A stretch of DNA of 64,000 bases, taken from contig JAYVZS010000131.1 in the NCBI GenBank assembly GCA_043783155.1, forward strand, positions 50,627 through 114,626, read 5' to 3'. The position numbers and the translations under genes were made by a program. Position 1 is the stretch's first letter; every line of letters starts with the position of its first letter. This document shows, piece by piece, positions 42,752 through 52,699 of the stretch. Origin of the DNA: JAPLDA01 sp043783155 (GTDB lineage: Bacteria; Bacteroidota; Bacteroidia; AKYH767-A; 2013-40CM-41-45). The notes under the pieces are model-generated. The model did no database searches. It worked only from the letters and a program-made list of their open reading frames with translations, and was not told the DNA's origin.

Positions 42752-43483
42752 CTAGTTCCCAAACACTCTTTTCAATATATCACTTACTCTCGCCATCGGG
42801 TCTTTCCTGATTTTGGTTTCTTCCTGCGAAACAAGATAAAACAATCCTGTTAAAGCGCGTTGCGTAATGTATTCTTCCAGGTCAGGATTTACTTTCGTCA
42901 CAAAAGGAATTTTATCATAGGCGGTCACCAGCGGATTCCAGTATTTTGTAACATCCACTTTTTGAGTGGCGGTATTGATAACAGGTTTAAATTTATCGTG
43001 CAGCGGATTGGAAGTTGTCTTTCTTAAATATCCTGTTGCTGCAGTGTCGCTCCCTTTCAGAATATTCAGGCCATCTGTAATCGTCATGTTTTTTACTGCC
43101 TCAACAAAAATAGGAGCAGCTTGTTTGGCGGCCTCTTCTGCGGCACGGTTCAACGTCATTACAAAATCATCTACCTGTTTGTTCATACCAAGAGACCTCA
43201 GCCGGCTTTCCATTTGTTGTGCTTCAGGAGGAAAAGGAATTTTAATCACAGGATGTTTGAAATACCCGTCGGCTTTGGAAGCGGAGGAAGATGCATTGTT
43301 GCTGCCCACCGTCAGGGCTTCTTTTAAGCCACGGATGATTTCATCGCTTGTTAAAGGTTTTTTTCCGTTGATACCATTCACTTCTTTGTTGACGGCAGTG
43401 CCGATCTTATTGAAATCAATCTGGCTGCAAGAGGTTAAAGGAAGAAGTAAAGTAAAAGAAAGGATCTGGATGATAGTTTTCAT
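42752..43483 (-). CDS. DUF4197 family lipoprotein
   Basis: The 243-residue protein has a lipoprotein signal peptide with lipobox LTSC (Cys at about residue 19), so it is attached to a membrane after export. The body matches DUF4197: GLKEALTVGSNNAS, IKIPFPPEAQQMESRLRSLG, and the C-terminal DPMARVSDILKRVFG. The family is widespread and of unknown function. It stands alone, with 243 bp to the next gene. That gap holds nothing I can support. Confidence 0.88.
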   Translation of the reverse strand: MKTIIQILSFTLLLPLTSCSQIDFNKIGTAVNKEVNGINGKKPLTSDEIIRGLKEALTVGSNNASSSASKADGYFKHPVIKIPFPPEAQQMESRLRSLGMNKQVDDFVMTLNRAAEEAAKQAAPIFVEAVKNMTITDGLNILKGSDTAATGYLRKTTSNPLHDKFKPVINTATQKVDVTKYWNPLVTAYDKIPFVTKVNPDLEEYITQRALTGLFYLVSQEETKIRKDPMARVSDILKRVFGN

Positions 43484-43726
43484 AGTTTATAATTTTTTTT
43501 TGACCGCGTTACGCAAACATGCTGCCAAAATACAAACAAAACTTACATCTTATCCGAAGAGATGATCTGAACAGAAATGTTATTAGAATGGATTTTCAGA
43601 ATTGGAATACCGAGGGATGATTTTTGAAATCGTTTTGCATTGGTGAGTAGTAATTGAGTCTGGTGTACACGGAGATTTTGAAGCATTGCTTTTCGTCTCC
43701 GAACACCGGACTAACTACTCCTTAAC

Positions 43727-44089
43727 TTAATCAGTTGTTTTCGTTTCACTATTCTTAGTAGCTGGCTCGTCCCATTTTCCGAAACGTCCGCAACGTTGCT
43801 TCCATTGTTCCCTGAATTTTTCTCTTTCCTCCGGTGTCATAGAACTCATTTTTTCCTGCATGCGTTCTTTCCACTGATGACGTTTCCAGTGGTGACCGCC
43901 GCGACAGCCAAATCCGTGAAACAGTATTTTACTCAGCACCAATAAACCAAGTGCCTGCGGGAATGTAATCAGCGGGCCTTTGAACAGATCCGGAATCAAT
44001 CCGTTCCATACGAACATGAGGGCAAACGTGACGCCTGTTATAGCTATGATTCCAAGTATAATCGCTTTTAAAAACCAGAATTTTTTCAT
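43727..44089 (-). CDS. Small membrane protein next to an ECF sigma factor
   Basis: The 120-residue protein has two membrane segments (about residues 8-30 and 42-60). A basic His/Gly/Arg-rich patch (GFGCRGGHHWKRHQWKERM) and a charged tail with TPEEREKFREQWKQRCG follow. I do not recognise the family. It lies 12 bp after the sigma factor stop, in the same operon, which is the usual place for an anti-sigma factor or a metal-responsive membrane partner. The His-rich patch and Cys residues would fit metal binding. Confidence 0.7.
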   Translation of the reverse strand: MKKFWFLKAIILGIIAITGVTFALMFVWNGLIPDLFKGPLITFPQALGLLVLSKILFHGFGCRGGHHWKRHQWKERMQEKMSSMTPEEREKFREQWKQRCGRFGKWDEPATKNSETKTTD

Positions 44090-44101
44090 TTTATTTTTGT
44101 T

Positions 44102-44689
44102 TTAATTAAATAGTTCGTTGTATAAATAATTCAATCGTTTGCGCAGATGCAATACAGCATATCGTTTGCGCGACAACAATGTATTTACTGAAACGCCGGT
44201 CGTTTCTGAAATTTCATTGAAGCTTTTATTTTCTAACTCATGCATCACAAATACGTCGCGTTGTTCTTTCGGTAACTCACCAAGAGCTTCTTCAATGGCA
44301 AGTGAAAGCATCGAGTTGTCGAACCGTTCATCCGGACTTTCATTCGTTCCTTTGATCAGATCAGAAAGAAAATAGTTATCATCTTCATTCGATTGTCCGG
44401 TAAGTTTAATGTCGTCCAACCGGGCCGTTTTCTTCTTTCTGTACTTATCAATGATTTTATTTCTTGCTACGCGAAACAGCCATGAAGCCACTTGTTCAAT
44501 CGGCACAGGCATACGCGACGTTTCGGTCAACTCGTAAAAGACATCCTGCAGAATGTCTTCGGCATCTTCGAGATCAGATACGCGATTCCTGATAAAACTG
44601 AGCAGGCGGCCGCCATGTTCATCAACAGCTTCTTGTATGGAATCGTTCTGTTCGTCAGCCATTCTTTGTATACTGATTGCATCCGTCAT
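44102..44689 (-). CDS. ECF-type RNA polymerase sigma factor
   Basis: The 195-residue protein has region 2 (HGGRLLSFIRNRVSDLEDAE, then DILQDVFYELTE and ASWLFRVARNKIIDKYRKKK) and region 4 (ELPKEQRDVFVMHELENKSF with the helix-turn-helix NEISETTGVSVNTLLSRKR). It directs RNA polymerase to specific stress promoters. It is the first of two genes; the second is a small membrane protein that may regulate it. The region 1.1 and 3 domains of the housekeeping sigma are absent. Confidence 0.92.
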   Translation of the reverse strand: MTDAISIQRMADEQNDSIQEAVDEHGGRLLSFIRNRVSDLEDAEDILQDVFYELTETSRMPVPIEQVASWLFRVARNKIIDKYRKKKTARLDDIKLTGQSNEDDNYFLSDLIKGTNESPDERFDNSMLSLAIEEALGELPKEQRDVFVMHELENKSFNEISETTGVSVNTLLSRKRYAVLHLRKRLNYLYNELFN

Positions 44690-44860
44690 CTGATTGGTGG
44701 ACGATCAGAGTAGGGAAATATTTTAGAGCAATGGGAGAATGTCGAACCCTTTTCAACATTCAACTTCCAGTCTCCGTTTTCAAAACGCTGACTTTTCATC
44801 CCTTACTCTCCAAAGGAAGAAAAAACTAAACGTATCTTCACGGCAAAATTAGCAACGACT

Positions 44861-46105
44861 ATGACTCTTGCGGAAATTATTACAATCGGTGATGAATTAC
44901 TGATCGGTCAGGTTATCGATACCAACAGCGCCTGGATGGGGCAAAAGCTGAATGAGACCGGCATCAAAATAAAACAGAAAACATCTGTTGCTGATGAGGA
45001 AGATCACATTGTCGCCGCATTAAATGAAGCGAAGAAGCGTGCTGATGTAATCCTGATTACAGGGGGGTTAGGCCCTACCAAAGATGATCTCACAAAATAT
45101 ACCCTGTGTAAATATTTTAAATCGAATCTTCGCTTTGATGAAGACGTTTTTCTTGATATTGAAAAAATATTTAAAGCGAGAGGCCGAGAAGTAACCGCAT
45201 CCAACCGAAAGCAGGCGGAAGTTCCTGAAAAGTGTACTGTCATTCACAATTCAAAGGGAACAGCACCCGGAATGTGGTTCGAAAAGGACGGGAAAATTTA
45301 TATTTCCATGCCGGGGGTTCCATTCGAAATGAAAGCCATGATGGAAAAAGATGTTCTGCCCAAGTTGAAAGAAAGATTTAATACATCTGTGATCCTTCAC
45401 AAAACCATATTGACACAAGGCATCGGTGAATCTTTTTTATCAGACATGATAGAAGAGTGGGAAAATAATCTTCCAAAAAACATCAAGCTTGCTTATTTGC
45501 CTACGCCCGGCCAGGTTCGGCTCAGATTGTCAGCAAGCGGTGAAAATGAAATGGAAGTAAGGAAGCAGGTGGAAGAAGAAGAAAAAAAACTCCAGGCACT
45601 TGCGGGTGAATATATCTATGGATACGAAAATGACACGCTTGAATCACTGATCGGTAAACTGCTGAAAGAAAAAAAACAAACGTTATCAATTGCTGAAAGT
45701 TGCACAGGCGGTTACATTGCTCATCGCATTACAACAGTACCTGGAAGTTCAGCGTATTTTTTCGGTTCCGTTGTGGCGTATTCATACGAGATGAAAGAAA
45801 AATTTCTTGATGTAAATCCCGGCTTACTGAATACTAAAGGAGCCGTGAGTGAAGAAGTGGTGATTCAAATGGCGGAGAATATAAAGAGTAAATTCAAAAC
45901 CGATTACTCCATTGCGGTTTCAGGAATTGCGGGACCTGATGGCGGAACTCCTGAAAAGCCCGTCGGCACAGTTTGGGTGGCCATCGCTGCACCTTCGAAA
46001 ACGATCACTAGAAAACTGCAGTTGGGTGATAACCGTGAGCGTGTCGTCCTCGAAACAACACAGCATGCTTTAAACATGCTGCGAAAAATTTTAATTAACC
46101 AATGA
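44861..46105 (+). CDS. cinA: CinA-like protein (nicotinamide mononucleotide deamidase / ADP-ribose pyrophosphatase)
   Basis: The 414-residue protein has the N-terminal MoCF/COG1058 domain (EIITIGDELLIGQVIDTNSA; VILITGGLGPTKDD) and the C-terminal deamidase domain (SIAESCTGGYIAHRITTVPG; VSGIAGPDGGTPEKPVGTVW). It recycles NMN in the pyridine-nucleotide cycle. Length is normal. It is monocistronic, with an upstream gap containing word-repeat DNA and a TATCTTCAC box about 25 bp before the ATG. Confidence 0.94.
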   Translation: MTLAEIITIGDELLIGQVIDTNSAWMGQKLNETGIKIKQKTSVADEEDHIVAALNEAKKRADVILITGGLGPTKDDLTKYTLCKYFKSNLRFDEDVFLDIEKIFKARGREVTASNRKQAEVPEKCTVIHNSKGTAPGMWFEKDGKIYISMPGVPFEMKAMMEKDVLPKLKERFNTSVILHKTILTQGIGESFLSDMIEEWENNLPKNIKLAYLPTPGQVRLRLSASGENEMEVRKQVEEEEKKLQALAGEYIYGYENDTLESLIGKLLKEKKQTLSIAESCTGGYIAHRITTVPGSSAYFFGSVVAYSYEMKEKFLDVNPGLLNTKGAVSEEVVIQMAENIKSKFKTDYSIAVSGIAGPDGGTPEKPVGTVWVAIAAPSKTITRKLQLGDNRERVVLETTQHALNMLRKILINQ

Positions 46106-46215
46106 TCAGTTTCCAATAACCAATCAATTTTTTCATTTAAAAAATTATAATGTAAATTGGTGCCTGGTAATTGATCATTAAAAATGTTCTGAGTTCTCTT
46201 AATTTCATTGTCAAT

Positions 46216-46620
46216 ATGAACACTGGAAAAATCCTGGTATCATCCGGATCAAAATGGGAAAACATCGTTGGTTATTCGCGTGCTGTGAGAGTGGGTAATA
46301 CCATTGAAGTGGCAGGAACAACAGCAGTTGATGGGGATGAAATAATCGGCAAAGAGGATTTGTATAAACAGACAATGTTTATTTTTCGGAAAATTGAAAA
46401 AGCATTAAAAGAAGCAGGCGGCAGTTTGAATGATGTAGTAAGGACCCGTATGTTCGTGACTGATATTTCCAGGTGGGAAGAAGCAGGTAAAGCGCACGGT
46501 GCGATCTTCGGTAACATCAAACCGGTTACAACTATGGTTGAGGTAAGTGCTTTGATTGATCCTGATTTATTGATAGAAATTGAGGTTACGGCAATTGTGA
46601 CCCCTTCAGCGTTAGTATAA
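46216..46620 (+). CDS. RidA/YjgF/UK114 family protein
   Basis: The 134-residue protein matches the RidA fold: AVRVGNTIEVAGTTAVDGD, KEAGGSLNDVVRTRMFVTDI and TMVEVSALIDPDLLIEIEVTA. RidA deaminates reactive enamine/imine intermediates from PLP enzymes; the Arg in VVRTRMF is the expected active-site residue. I prefer ATG 46216, since a TTG start at 46171 would add 15 residues unlike the family. Confidence 0.85.
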   Translation: MNTGKILVSSGSKWENIVGYSRAVRVGNTIEVAGTTAVDGDEIIGKEDLYKQTMFIFRKIEKALKEAGGSLNDVVRTRMFVTDISRWEEAGKAHGAIFGNIKPVTTMVEVSALIDPDLLIEIEVTAIVTPSALV

Positions 46621-46751
46621 AATTCATCAGCATTAATGCCTTAACCCGTTTATGTTGATTTTGTACCAGTTTATTTTATAGTTTAGTGTCGGACTAAAAT
46701 TCCTGTGGATGAAAATCTGGGTGATTTTAATACTAAAACTTGTTTGGCGGA

Positions 46752-47891
46752 ATGAAAAAAATATTCTTTGCAGGAATTATCGGATTGTTTCTGTTTGAAT
46801 TGTTAAAGGTCTATTTTATTATGCCTTTTCCGGGCAGCCAGAAAATGGAAAGCATCAACGTAGCTTACTTTTTATTTTCATGGCGTTGGTTGTTCAGGAT
46901 ATTTTTCATAGCACTGACTGTATTTGCATTTTTAAAAGCGAAATGGAAATCAAAATGGGTACCCGGGTTGATCATCATTCTATTTTCGATCCTGGTATTT
47001 GCAGTGAATTTTAAAATGGCTGCTGATCACATGTTCTATCAAACCAGTCATCTTTCTATGAAGGAACCGGCAGGAAATAAAGTAGACCCTTCACAAATTG
47101 TTATCGGAATAGAAAGAAACGGAGAAGCAAAAGCATATCCTGTTCAATATATTGGCTACCATCATCAGGTATTGGATTCTTTAAATGGAGACCCGATTAT
47201 TGTTACCTACTGTACGGTCTGTCGAACGGGTAGAATCTACGAACCAAAGGTGAAAGGTAAATACGACGTGTTTCGACTCGTTGGCATGGATCATTTCAAC
47301 GCGATGTTTGAAGACGCATCTACTAAAAGCTGGTGGCGCCAGGTGAACGGGGTGGCCATTGCCGGAAACCTTAAAGGTGAAAGTTTGCCTGAACTTCTAA
47401 GTACACAAACGTCGTTAAGCAATTGGCTGAGTATGTATCCGGCAAGTAAAATTATGCAACCGGATTCTTTTTTCCTCGATCAATATGCTTCGTTGAAAGA
47501 TTTTGAAAGCGGAAAATCAAAAAGTAATTTAGTCGGAACCGATACCTCGTCATGGAAAGATAAATCGTGGGTGGTAGGAATAAAAGTTGGCGGCCAGTCA
47601 AAAGCATACGACTGGAATAAGTTAAAGAGGCAAAGAATTATTCATGATTCTCTCAACGAAGTACCGGTTCTTCTTATCCTTACGGCAGACGATAAAAGTT
47701 TTTTCGCTTTAGAAAGGCCATCCAATGAATCTCAGTTTACAATGAAGAATGATACCTTGTATCAGGGTAACTCGACTTACAGGTTGGATGGTAAGGGAAT
47801 CGGATCCGCAGTTTCATTAAAAAGATTGCCCGCCTATCAGGAGTTTTGGCACAGCTGGCGTACTTTTAACCAGGGAACAAAAGTTTATTAA
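46752..47891 (+). CDS. DUF3179 domain membrane protein
   Basis: The 379-residue protein has three N-terminal membrane segments (FFAGIIGLFLFELLKVYFI near residues 4-22 and two more to about 90), followed by the DUF3179 domain. The domain shows ITYCTVCRTG-like VTYCTVCRTGRIYEP and SWWRQVNG. ATG 46752 is preferred to TTG 46740. DUF3179 proteins are often found with redox or lipid genes, but their role is not known to me. The haloperoxidase gene starts 25 bp downstream on the same strand. Confidence 0.85.
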   Translation: MKKIFFAGIIGLFLFELLKVYFIMPFPGSQKMESINVAYFLFSWRWLFRIFFIALTVFAFLKAKWKSKWVPGLIIILFSILVFAVNFKMAADHMFYQTSHLSMKEPAGNKVDPSQIVIGIERNGEAKAYPVQYIGYHHQVLDSLNGDPIIVTYCTVCRTGRIYEPKVKGKYDVFRLVGMDHFNAMFEDASTKSWWRQVNGVAIAGNLKGESLPELLSTQTSLSNWLSMYPASKIMQPDSFFLDQYASLKDFESGKSKSNLVGTDTSSWKDKSWVVGIKVGGQSKAYDWNKLKRQRIIHDSLNEVPVLLILTADDKSFFALERPSNESQFTMKNDTLYQGNSTYRLDGKGIGSAVSLKRLPAYQEFWHSWRTFNQGTKVY

Positions 47892-47916
47892 GTTTGTAGC
47901 TGTAAACAAAAACTAC

Positions 47917-49212
47917 GTGAAAACGTTTCTCTTTACCTGCTTGGTATGTTTTGTTTTTTTGGCGTCTTTTGCTGCCGGTACGTCCGGCGATTATCTCTTC
48001 CGTTGCAATGAAAAATTAGTCGCTGTCGTGATGGAAGATCTTTTTACGCCTCCTGTAGCAAGCCGTGTTCATGTATACCCGAATATAGCCGCATACGAAG
48101 TGTTGGCGATCGGGAATCCGCAATTGGTTTCGCTAAGCGGACAAATAAAACACCTGCCAAAATTAAAATTGGAAAAAGAAAATATCAATTATTCGATTGC
48201 GGCGGAATTCGCTTTTACAACCGTGGCGAAAAAATTAGTGTTTTCAGAATATATGTTTTCCGATTTTGAAGTGGAAGAAAAGAAGGTCTGGAAAAATATT
48301 GTCGCTGATACAAGTCTGATCAATAAGTCTGTTGATTTCGGTACCCGGGCAGGGCGGCAGATCATAGAATGGATGTTAAAAGACAATTATGCCCATGTAA
48401 AATCGATGGAACGGTATGTACAGGCCGACAGCTTGGGTGCCTGGAAACCAACAGCTCCGTCATACACCAACGCCATCGAACCCAACTGGCATTTCATGCG
48501 CACACTCGTAACGGATTCTTCTTCACAAATCAAACCTGTTTCCAATTGCGCGTATAGCGAGAAGAAAAATTCCGATTTTTATAAGAATGCAATGGAAGTG
48601 TATCAAACAGCCATTGCACTTGATACAACGAAAAAGGCGATTGCTCAGTTTTGGGATTGTAATCCTAACATTACTTATTCAGAAGGGCACCTCACATACC
48701 TGGTTCATAAAATATCTCCGGGCGGGCATTGGATAAAAATAACAGGGCAGGCATGCAGGAATTTGAATTTTGATGAATTGAAAACAGCGGAAACATATAC
48801 GCTGGTAACAATCGGTTTGTATGAAGCTTTCTTAAGTTGCTGGACGGCAAAATACATGTGCAATGCCATTCGTCCTGAGACGTACATCCAGCGTCTCATC
48901 GATCCTAAATGGTTTCCGTACATTCAGACACCTCCCTTTCCTGAATATACTTCCGGGCACAGTGTTATTTCAAATTCATCAGCGACAATATTAACGCAAC
49001 TCATTCCGCAACCTTACTCGTTTTCTGATTCATCCGAAATGTACATTGATCTTGCTCCGAGAACTTTTAATTCATTCAGCGATGCAGCTCATGAAGCGGG
49101 GGTCAGTCGTTTTTACGGAGGCATACATTTTATGCCTTCCATCATGTACGGTTTAGAACAGGGAAAGCAAGTAGGCAATTACGTTCTTAAAACTATTCAC
49201 ACCAGGAAATGA
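47917..49212 (+). CDS. Secreted vanadium-dependent haloperoxidase/PAP2-like protein
   Basis: The 431-residue protein has a signal peptide (MKTFLFTCLVCFVFLASFAAG) and the vanadate/phosphate-binding pocket of the PAP2 superfamily: K-x6-RP in KYMCNAIRP, TSGH (normally PSGH) in PEYTSGHSVISNSS, and SR-x5-H in SRFYGGIHF. All key residues are present. It may be an acid phosphatase or a haloperoxidase; sequence alone cannot decide. The start is GTG 47917. It overlaps the next gene by 4 bp (ATGA), so both are translated together. Confidence 0.86.
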   Translation: MKTFLFTCLVCFVFLASFAAGTSGDYLFRCNEKLVAVVMEDLFTPPVASRVHVYPNIAAYEVLAIGNPQLVSLSGQIKHLPKLKLEKENINYSIAAEFAFTTVAKKLVFSEYMFSDFEVEEKKVWKNIVADTSLINKSVDFGTRAGRQIIEWMLKDNYAHVKSMERYVQADSLGAWKPTAPSYTNAIEPNWHFMRTLVTDSSSQIKPVSNCAYSEKKNSDFYKNAMEVYQTAIALDTTKKAIAQFWDCNPNITYSEGHLTYLVHKISPGGHWIKITGQACRNLNFDELKTAETYTLVTIGLYEAFLSCWTAKYMCNAIRPETYIQRLIDPKWFPYIQTPPFPEYTSGHSVISNSSATILTQLIPQPYSFSDSSEMYIDLAPRTFNSFSDAAHEAGVSRFYGGIHFMPSIMYGLEQGKQVGNYVLKTIHTRK

Positions 49213-52200
49213 AAGACTTCTCTTTGCGATTACTTTTGGTTTTGCTGTTGATTAACACAACAGTAAAAGCTCAGCCACTTTTTACACGGATACTGAGTGA
49301 TCAGTCCGGAATTAATTTTAATAATTTTATTCAGGAAAATAAGGATATAAATGATTTTACATATGGCTATTTGTACAATGGCGGCGGGGTTTGTGTTGGT
49401 GATATTAATAATGATGGCTTGCCCGATTTGTATTTCAGCGGAAACATGGTGCAAAATAAATTATACCTGAACCTGGGTAATTTTAAATTTAAAGATATTA
49501 CCGATAGCGCCGGTGTAAGCGGGGGGTTTGGATATAAAACGGGTGTAACGATGGTGGATATAAATGGCGATGGGTTCATCGATATTTATGTTTGCAAATC
49601 TGCCTTGAGAGATCCTGATTCAAGGAGAAATATGTTATTCATCAACAATGGCAATCTTACTTTTACTGATAAAGCCAAAGAATATGGCCTTGATGATCCC
49701 AGCTATAGTTCGCAGGCGTATTTTTATGATATGGATTTGGATGGAGACCTCGATATGTTATTGTTGAATCATCCGCCCGATATGAATTATGCGAACAAAA
49801 TCGAATTGGGCTATAATAAAACAGGGCAACTTGTTGCGCAAAATGATACTCAGCGTACCTATGTAAGCTATCGATATTATGAGAATGTGAACGGTCATTT
49901 TAGAGATAAAACAGTGGAAGCCGGGCTTGGTACTTATGCCTACGGTTTAAGTGCTATTATTGATGATTTTAATAACGATGGTTTTCCTGATATCTACACG
50001 TGCAATGATTACAATGATCCTGACTATTTATTTATTAATGACAAGCACGGAAAGTTTGTAAATAAACTGGATGACTATTTTAAGCACGGATCTTTTTCAT
50101 CAATGGGTTCTGATTATGCTGATATTAATAATGACGGACTTTTGGATCTCCTGGTAATGGATATGATCCCGGAAACATTACCAAGACAAAAACAATTGAA
50201 AGGCGTTGTCAATTATGATAACTTTTATAAGCGTGTTCAGTATGGTTTCGGATATCAATATGATAAAAACGTTTTGCAGCTAAACAATGGCAATCATACC
50301 TATTCAGATATAAGTTATTTATCGGGAGTTGCATTTACAGATTGGAGCTGGGCACCACTGATTGCCGATTTTGATAATGACGGATTTAAAGATATTTATA
50401 TTACCAACGGTTATTTGCGCGATGTCACGGATATGGATTTTATGGTTTACAGAGCCGATTCAATTGTAAAAGCCTTATATAAAGCAGACAACCCGAAAGA
50501 TGCAATGAAATTGCTTTCTACTATTCCTTCCAACAAAATACTTAATAGTTATTACAGGAACAACGGAGATCTCACGTTTGAAAAGAGAAGCATCGAAAGC
50601 GGTTTAGAGGTGCCTTCATGGAGCAACGGCGCTGTATATGCTGATTTGGATAACGACGGTGATCTGGATTTGATTGTGAACAATGTGAATGATGAACCAT
50701 TCGTTTACAAAAATAATTGCTGCGAAAACAAAAAAGGTAATTTTATTCGATTCAAACTGAAAGGAGTCGGTAATAATAGTGAAGGGATTGGGACTGGTAT
50801 CGAAATTCAAACCCCGGATGGAAAAAAACAGGTTCAGCATTTTATGCCGGGAAAAGGATATTTATCGAGCAATGAACGATTCGTTCATTTTGGAATTGGC
50901 AGCAATGAAAACGCTGATGTTCGTGTTACATGGCCGAATGGTAAAACTCAGTCATTTAAAGCGATGAAAGGCGGGGAGGTGCATATATTGGAAATGTCCA
51001 ATGCAGACTCTAAAATTGAAACAACCCAAATGATTCCAACGACCTTCGTTGATGTAACAAAACAAACTCACGTTTCATTTAAACCAAAGGAAAATACATT
51101 TAATGATTTTAAACTTGAACCACTTTTGCCCCATCAGTTTTCCAAATCAGGACCTTGCATTTCAGTTGCAGATGTCAATGGCGATCATCTTGAGGATTTT
51201 TTTGTCGGTGGTAGCAAAGACAATGAAGGTGTCATCTATATACAGGATTCTTCCGGGAAATTTTCTTTAACGAAACAGCCTGCCATCACTCTCGATAAAA
51301 AGTTTGAAGACACAGGAGCTTTTTTCTTTGATGCCGATCAGGATGGTGACCAGGATTTACTTGTTGTAAGTGGTGGAAATGAATACCCGGAAAATGAAAC
51401 CATGTACCCGGTTCGTCTTTACCTGAATGACGGGAAAGGAAATTTCAGCAGGAGCACTGCGTTTCAAAATGTATATACGAGTGGAAAAGCCATTGCCATC
51501 GAAGACTTCGACAAAGATGGTGATGCCGATGTTTTTATTGGAGGAAGAGTTGTTCCCGGGCATTATGGACTGATTCCTAAAAGTTATTTATTCCAAAACC
51601 GAAAAGGTCAGTTTACGGATATCACTTCTCAAATTCCTGCTCTGCAAAATATCGGAATGGTAACAGATGCGATTTGGTGTGACGTAGATGCCGACGGATG
51701 GAAAGATCTTGTGCTGGTTGGTGAATGGATGCCACTTACCATTTTAAAAAATAAGGCGGGCAAATTAGACAGTGTGCCTGTTACATTTGAAAATACATAT
51801 GGCTGGTGGAATACCATTGAGCAGGTTGATATAGATGGCGATGGTGACATGGACCTGGTAGGAGGAAATGTGGGTACCAATACCCGTTACAAAAGTAACC
51901 CGCAATTTCCCTTAACGATGCTGGTAAGTGATTTTGATAACAATGGCAGCACCGATTGCATCATTTCTATGTTTCAGGATGGCAAAAGTTACCCGTTAGC
52001 ATTACGTGATAATTTATTGGATCAAATGAATTTTCTGAAAAAGAAATTTTTGCGCTATAAAGATTATGCGAATGCGTCGATCAACGATATTTTTACTCCC
52101 GAACAAATAAGTAAAGCCCGGGCATTCAAAGCAAATAATCTGCAAAGCGTGTTGTTTGTAAATGATGGCAAAGGAAATTATTCACAACAGTCTTTACCTC

Positions 52201-52505
52201 TCCGGGCTCAGATAGCTCCTGTCAATTCAATCATTGCGGAAGATGTCGACAAAGATGGAAAGATGGATTTGTTGTTGACAGGAAATGACTACTCTTCGGA
52301 AGTGGAGACAGGCAGGAACGATGCAGGAATTGGTCTCTTTCTGAAAAATGAGGGAACTGGTAAATTCACGCCGATGCCGGTAACGAAAAGCGGATTTTAT
52401 GTTCCGGGCGATGTAAAATGTATGAAGAGAATAAAAGTCCATAACAAATCCTGTTTCATCATTGGCAAAAATGAGGGTGAGATTCAGTTTTTAGGGTATC
52501 GGTAG
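49209..52505 (+). CDS. CRTAC1-family protein with FG-GAP/VCBS repeats and ASPIC/UnbV domain
   Basis: The 1098-residue secreted protein has a signal peptide (FSLRLLLVLLLINTTVKAQ) and a beta-propeller with many Ca-binding DxNxDGxxD repeats (DINNDGLPDLYF, DINGDGFIDIYV, DFNNDGFPDIYT, DLDNDGDLDLIV). An ASPIC/UnbV domain lies near residues 515-600 (GNNSEGIGTGIEI and GKGYLSSNERFVHFGIG). A second propeller series runs from about 640 to the end. There is no T9SS sorting domain at the C-terminus. It is coupled to the PAP2 gene, so the two may act together outside the cytoplasm. Substrate unknown. Confidence 0.9.
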   Translation: MKDFSLRLLLVLLLINTTVKAQPLFTRILSDQSGINFNNFIQENKDINDFTYGYLYNGGGVCVGDINNDGLPDLYFSGNMVQNKLYLNLGNFKFKDITDSAGVSGGFGYKTGVTMVDINGDGFIDIYVCKSALRDPDSRRNMLFINNGNLTFTDKAKEYGLDDPSYSSQAYFYDMDLDGDLDMLLLNHPPDMNYANKIELGYNKTGQLVAQNDTQRTYVSYRYYENVNGHFRDKTVEAGLGTYAYGLSAIIDDFNNDGFPDIYTCNDYNDPDYLFINDKHGKFVNKLDDYFKHGSFSSMGSDYADINNDGLLDLLVMDMIPETLPRQKQLKGVVNYDNFYKRVQYGFGYQYDKNVLQLNNGNHTYSDISYLSGVAFTDWSWAPLIADFDNDGFKDIYITNGYLRDVTDMDFMVYRADSIVKALYKADNPKDAMKLLSTIPSNKILNSYYRNNGDLTFEKRSIESGLEVPSWSNGAVYADLDNDGDLDLIVNNVNDEPFVYKNNCCENKKGNFIRFKLKGVGNNSEGIGTGIEIQTPDGKKQVQHFMPGKGYLSSNERFVHFGIGSNENADVRVTWPNGKTQSFKAMKGGEVHILEMSNADSKIETTQMIPTTFVDVTKQTHVSFKPKENTFNDFKLEPLLPHQFSKSGPCISVADVNGDHLEDFFVGGSKDNEGVIYIQDSSGKFSLTKQPAITLDKKFEDTGAFFFDADQDGDQDLLVVSGGNEYPENETMYPVRLYLNDGKGNFSRSTAFQNVYTSGKAIAIEDFDKDGDADVFIGGRVVPGHYGLIPKSYLFQNRKGQFTDITSQIPALQNIGMVTDAIWCDVDADGWKDLVLVGEWMPLTILKNKAGKLDSVPVTFENTYGWWNTIEQVDIDGDGDMDLVGGNVGTNTRYKSNPQFPLTMLVSDFDNNGSTDCIISMFQDGKSYPLALRDNLLDQMNFLKKKFLRYKDYANASINDIFTPEQISKARAFKANNLQSVLFVNDGKGNYSQQSLPLRAQIAPVNSIIAEDVDKDGKMDLLLTGNDYSSEVETGRNDAGIGLFLKNEGTGKFTPMPVTKSGFYVPGDVKCMKRIKVHNKSCFIIGKNEGEIQFLGYR

Positions 52506-52641
52506 TTATGTATTGTACTTGGTTTTTTGACTGCTTAAAAGATTGACTTCAATAAAAATAGAACTGATTTATTGATAGAAAGCCGGATTACCTTCATTTT
52601 ACTACCTCAAAGGGATTTTTTAGTTTCATTTTAAATAAATG

Positions 52642-52672
52642 TTGGTTGTTTGGATAAATAATACGTTATTTG
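52642..52672 (+). promoter_or_regulatory. Candidate promoter for rpmB
   Basis: A TTG at 52642-52644 and a TTATTTG (52666-52672) are separated by 21 bp. The second element is only an approximate TAnnTTTG. The spacing fits the Bacteroidota type, and the predicted leader is about 20 nt. Weak call. Confidence 0.3.
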
Positions 52673-52699
52673 CACTCCGTTTTTAAAAAATAGACAGTC

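Noticed and set aside
42966..43565. 199-codon plus-strand frame opposite the DUF4197 gene
   Set aside because: It is antisense to a recognised lipoprotein gene and its composition is that of a mirror frame.
46171..46215. TTG start of the RidA-like gene
   Set aside because: The 15 added residues are unlike the family and the core begins shortly after ATG 46216.
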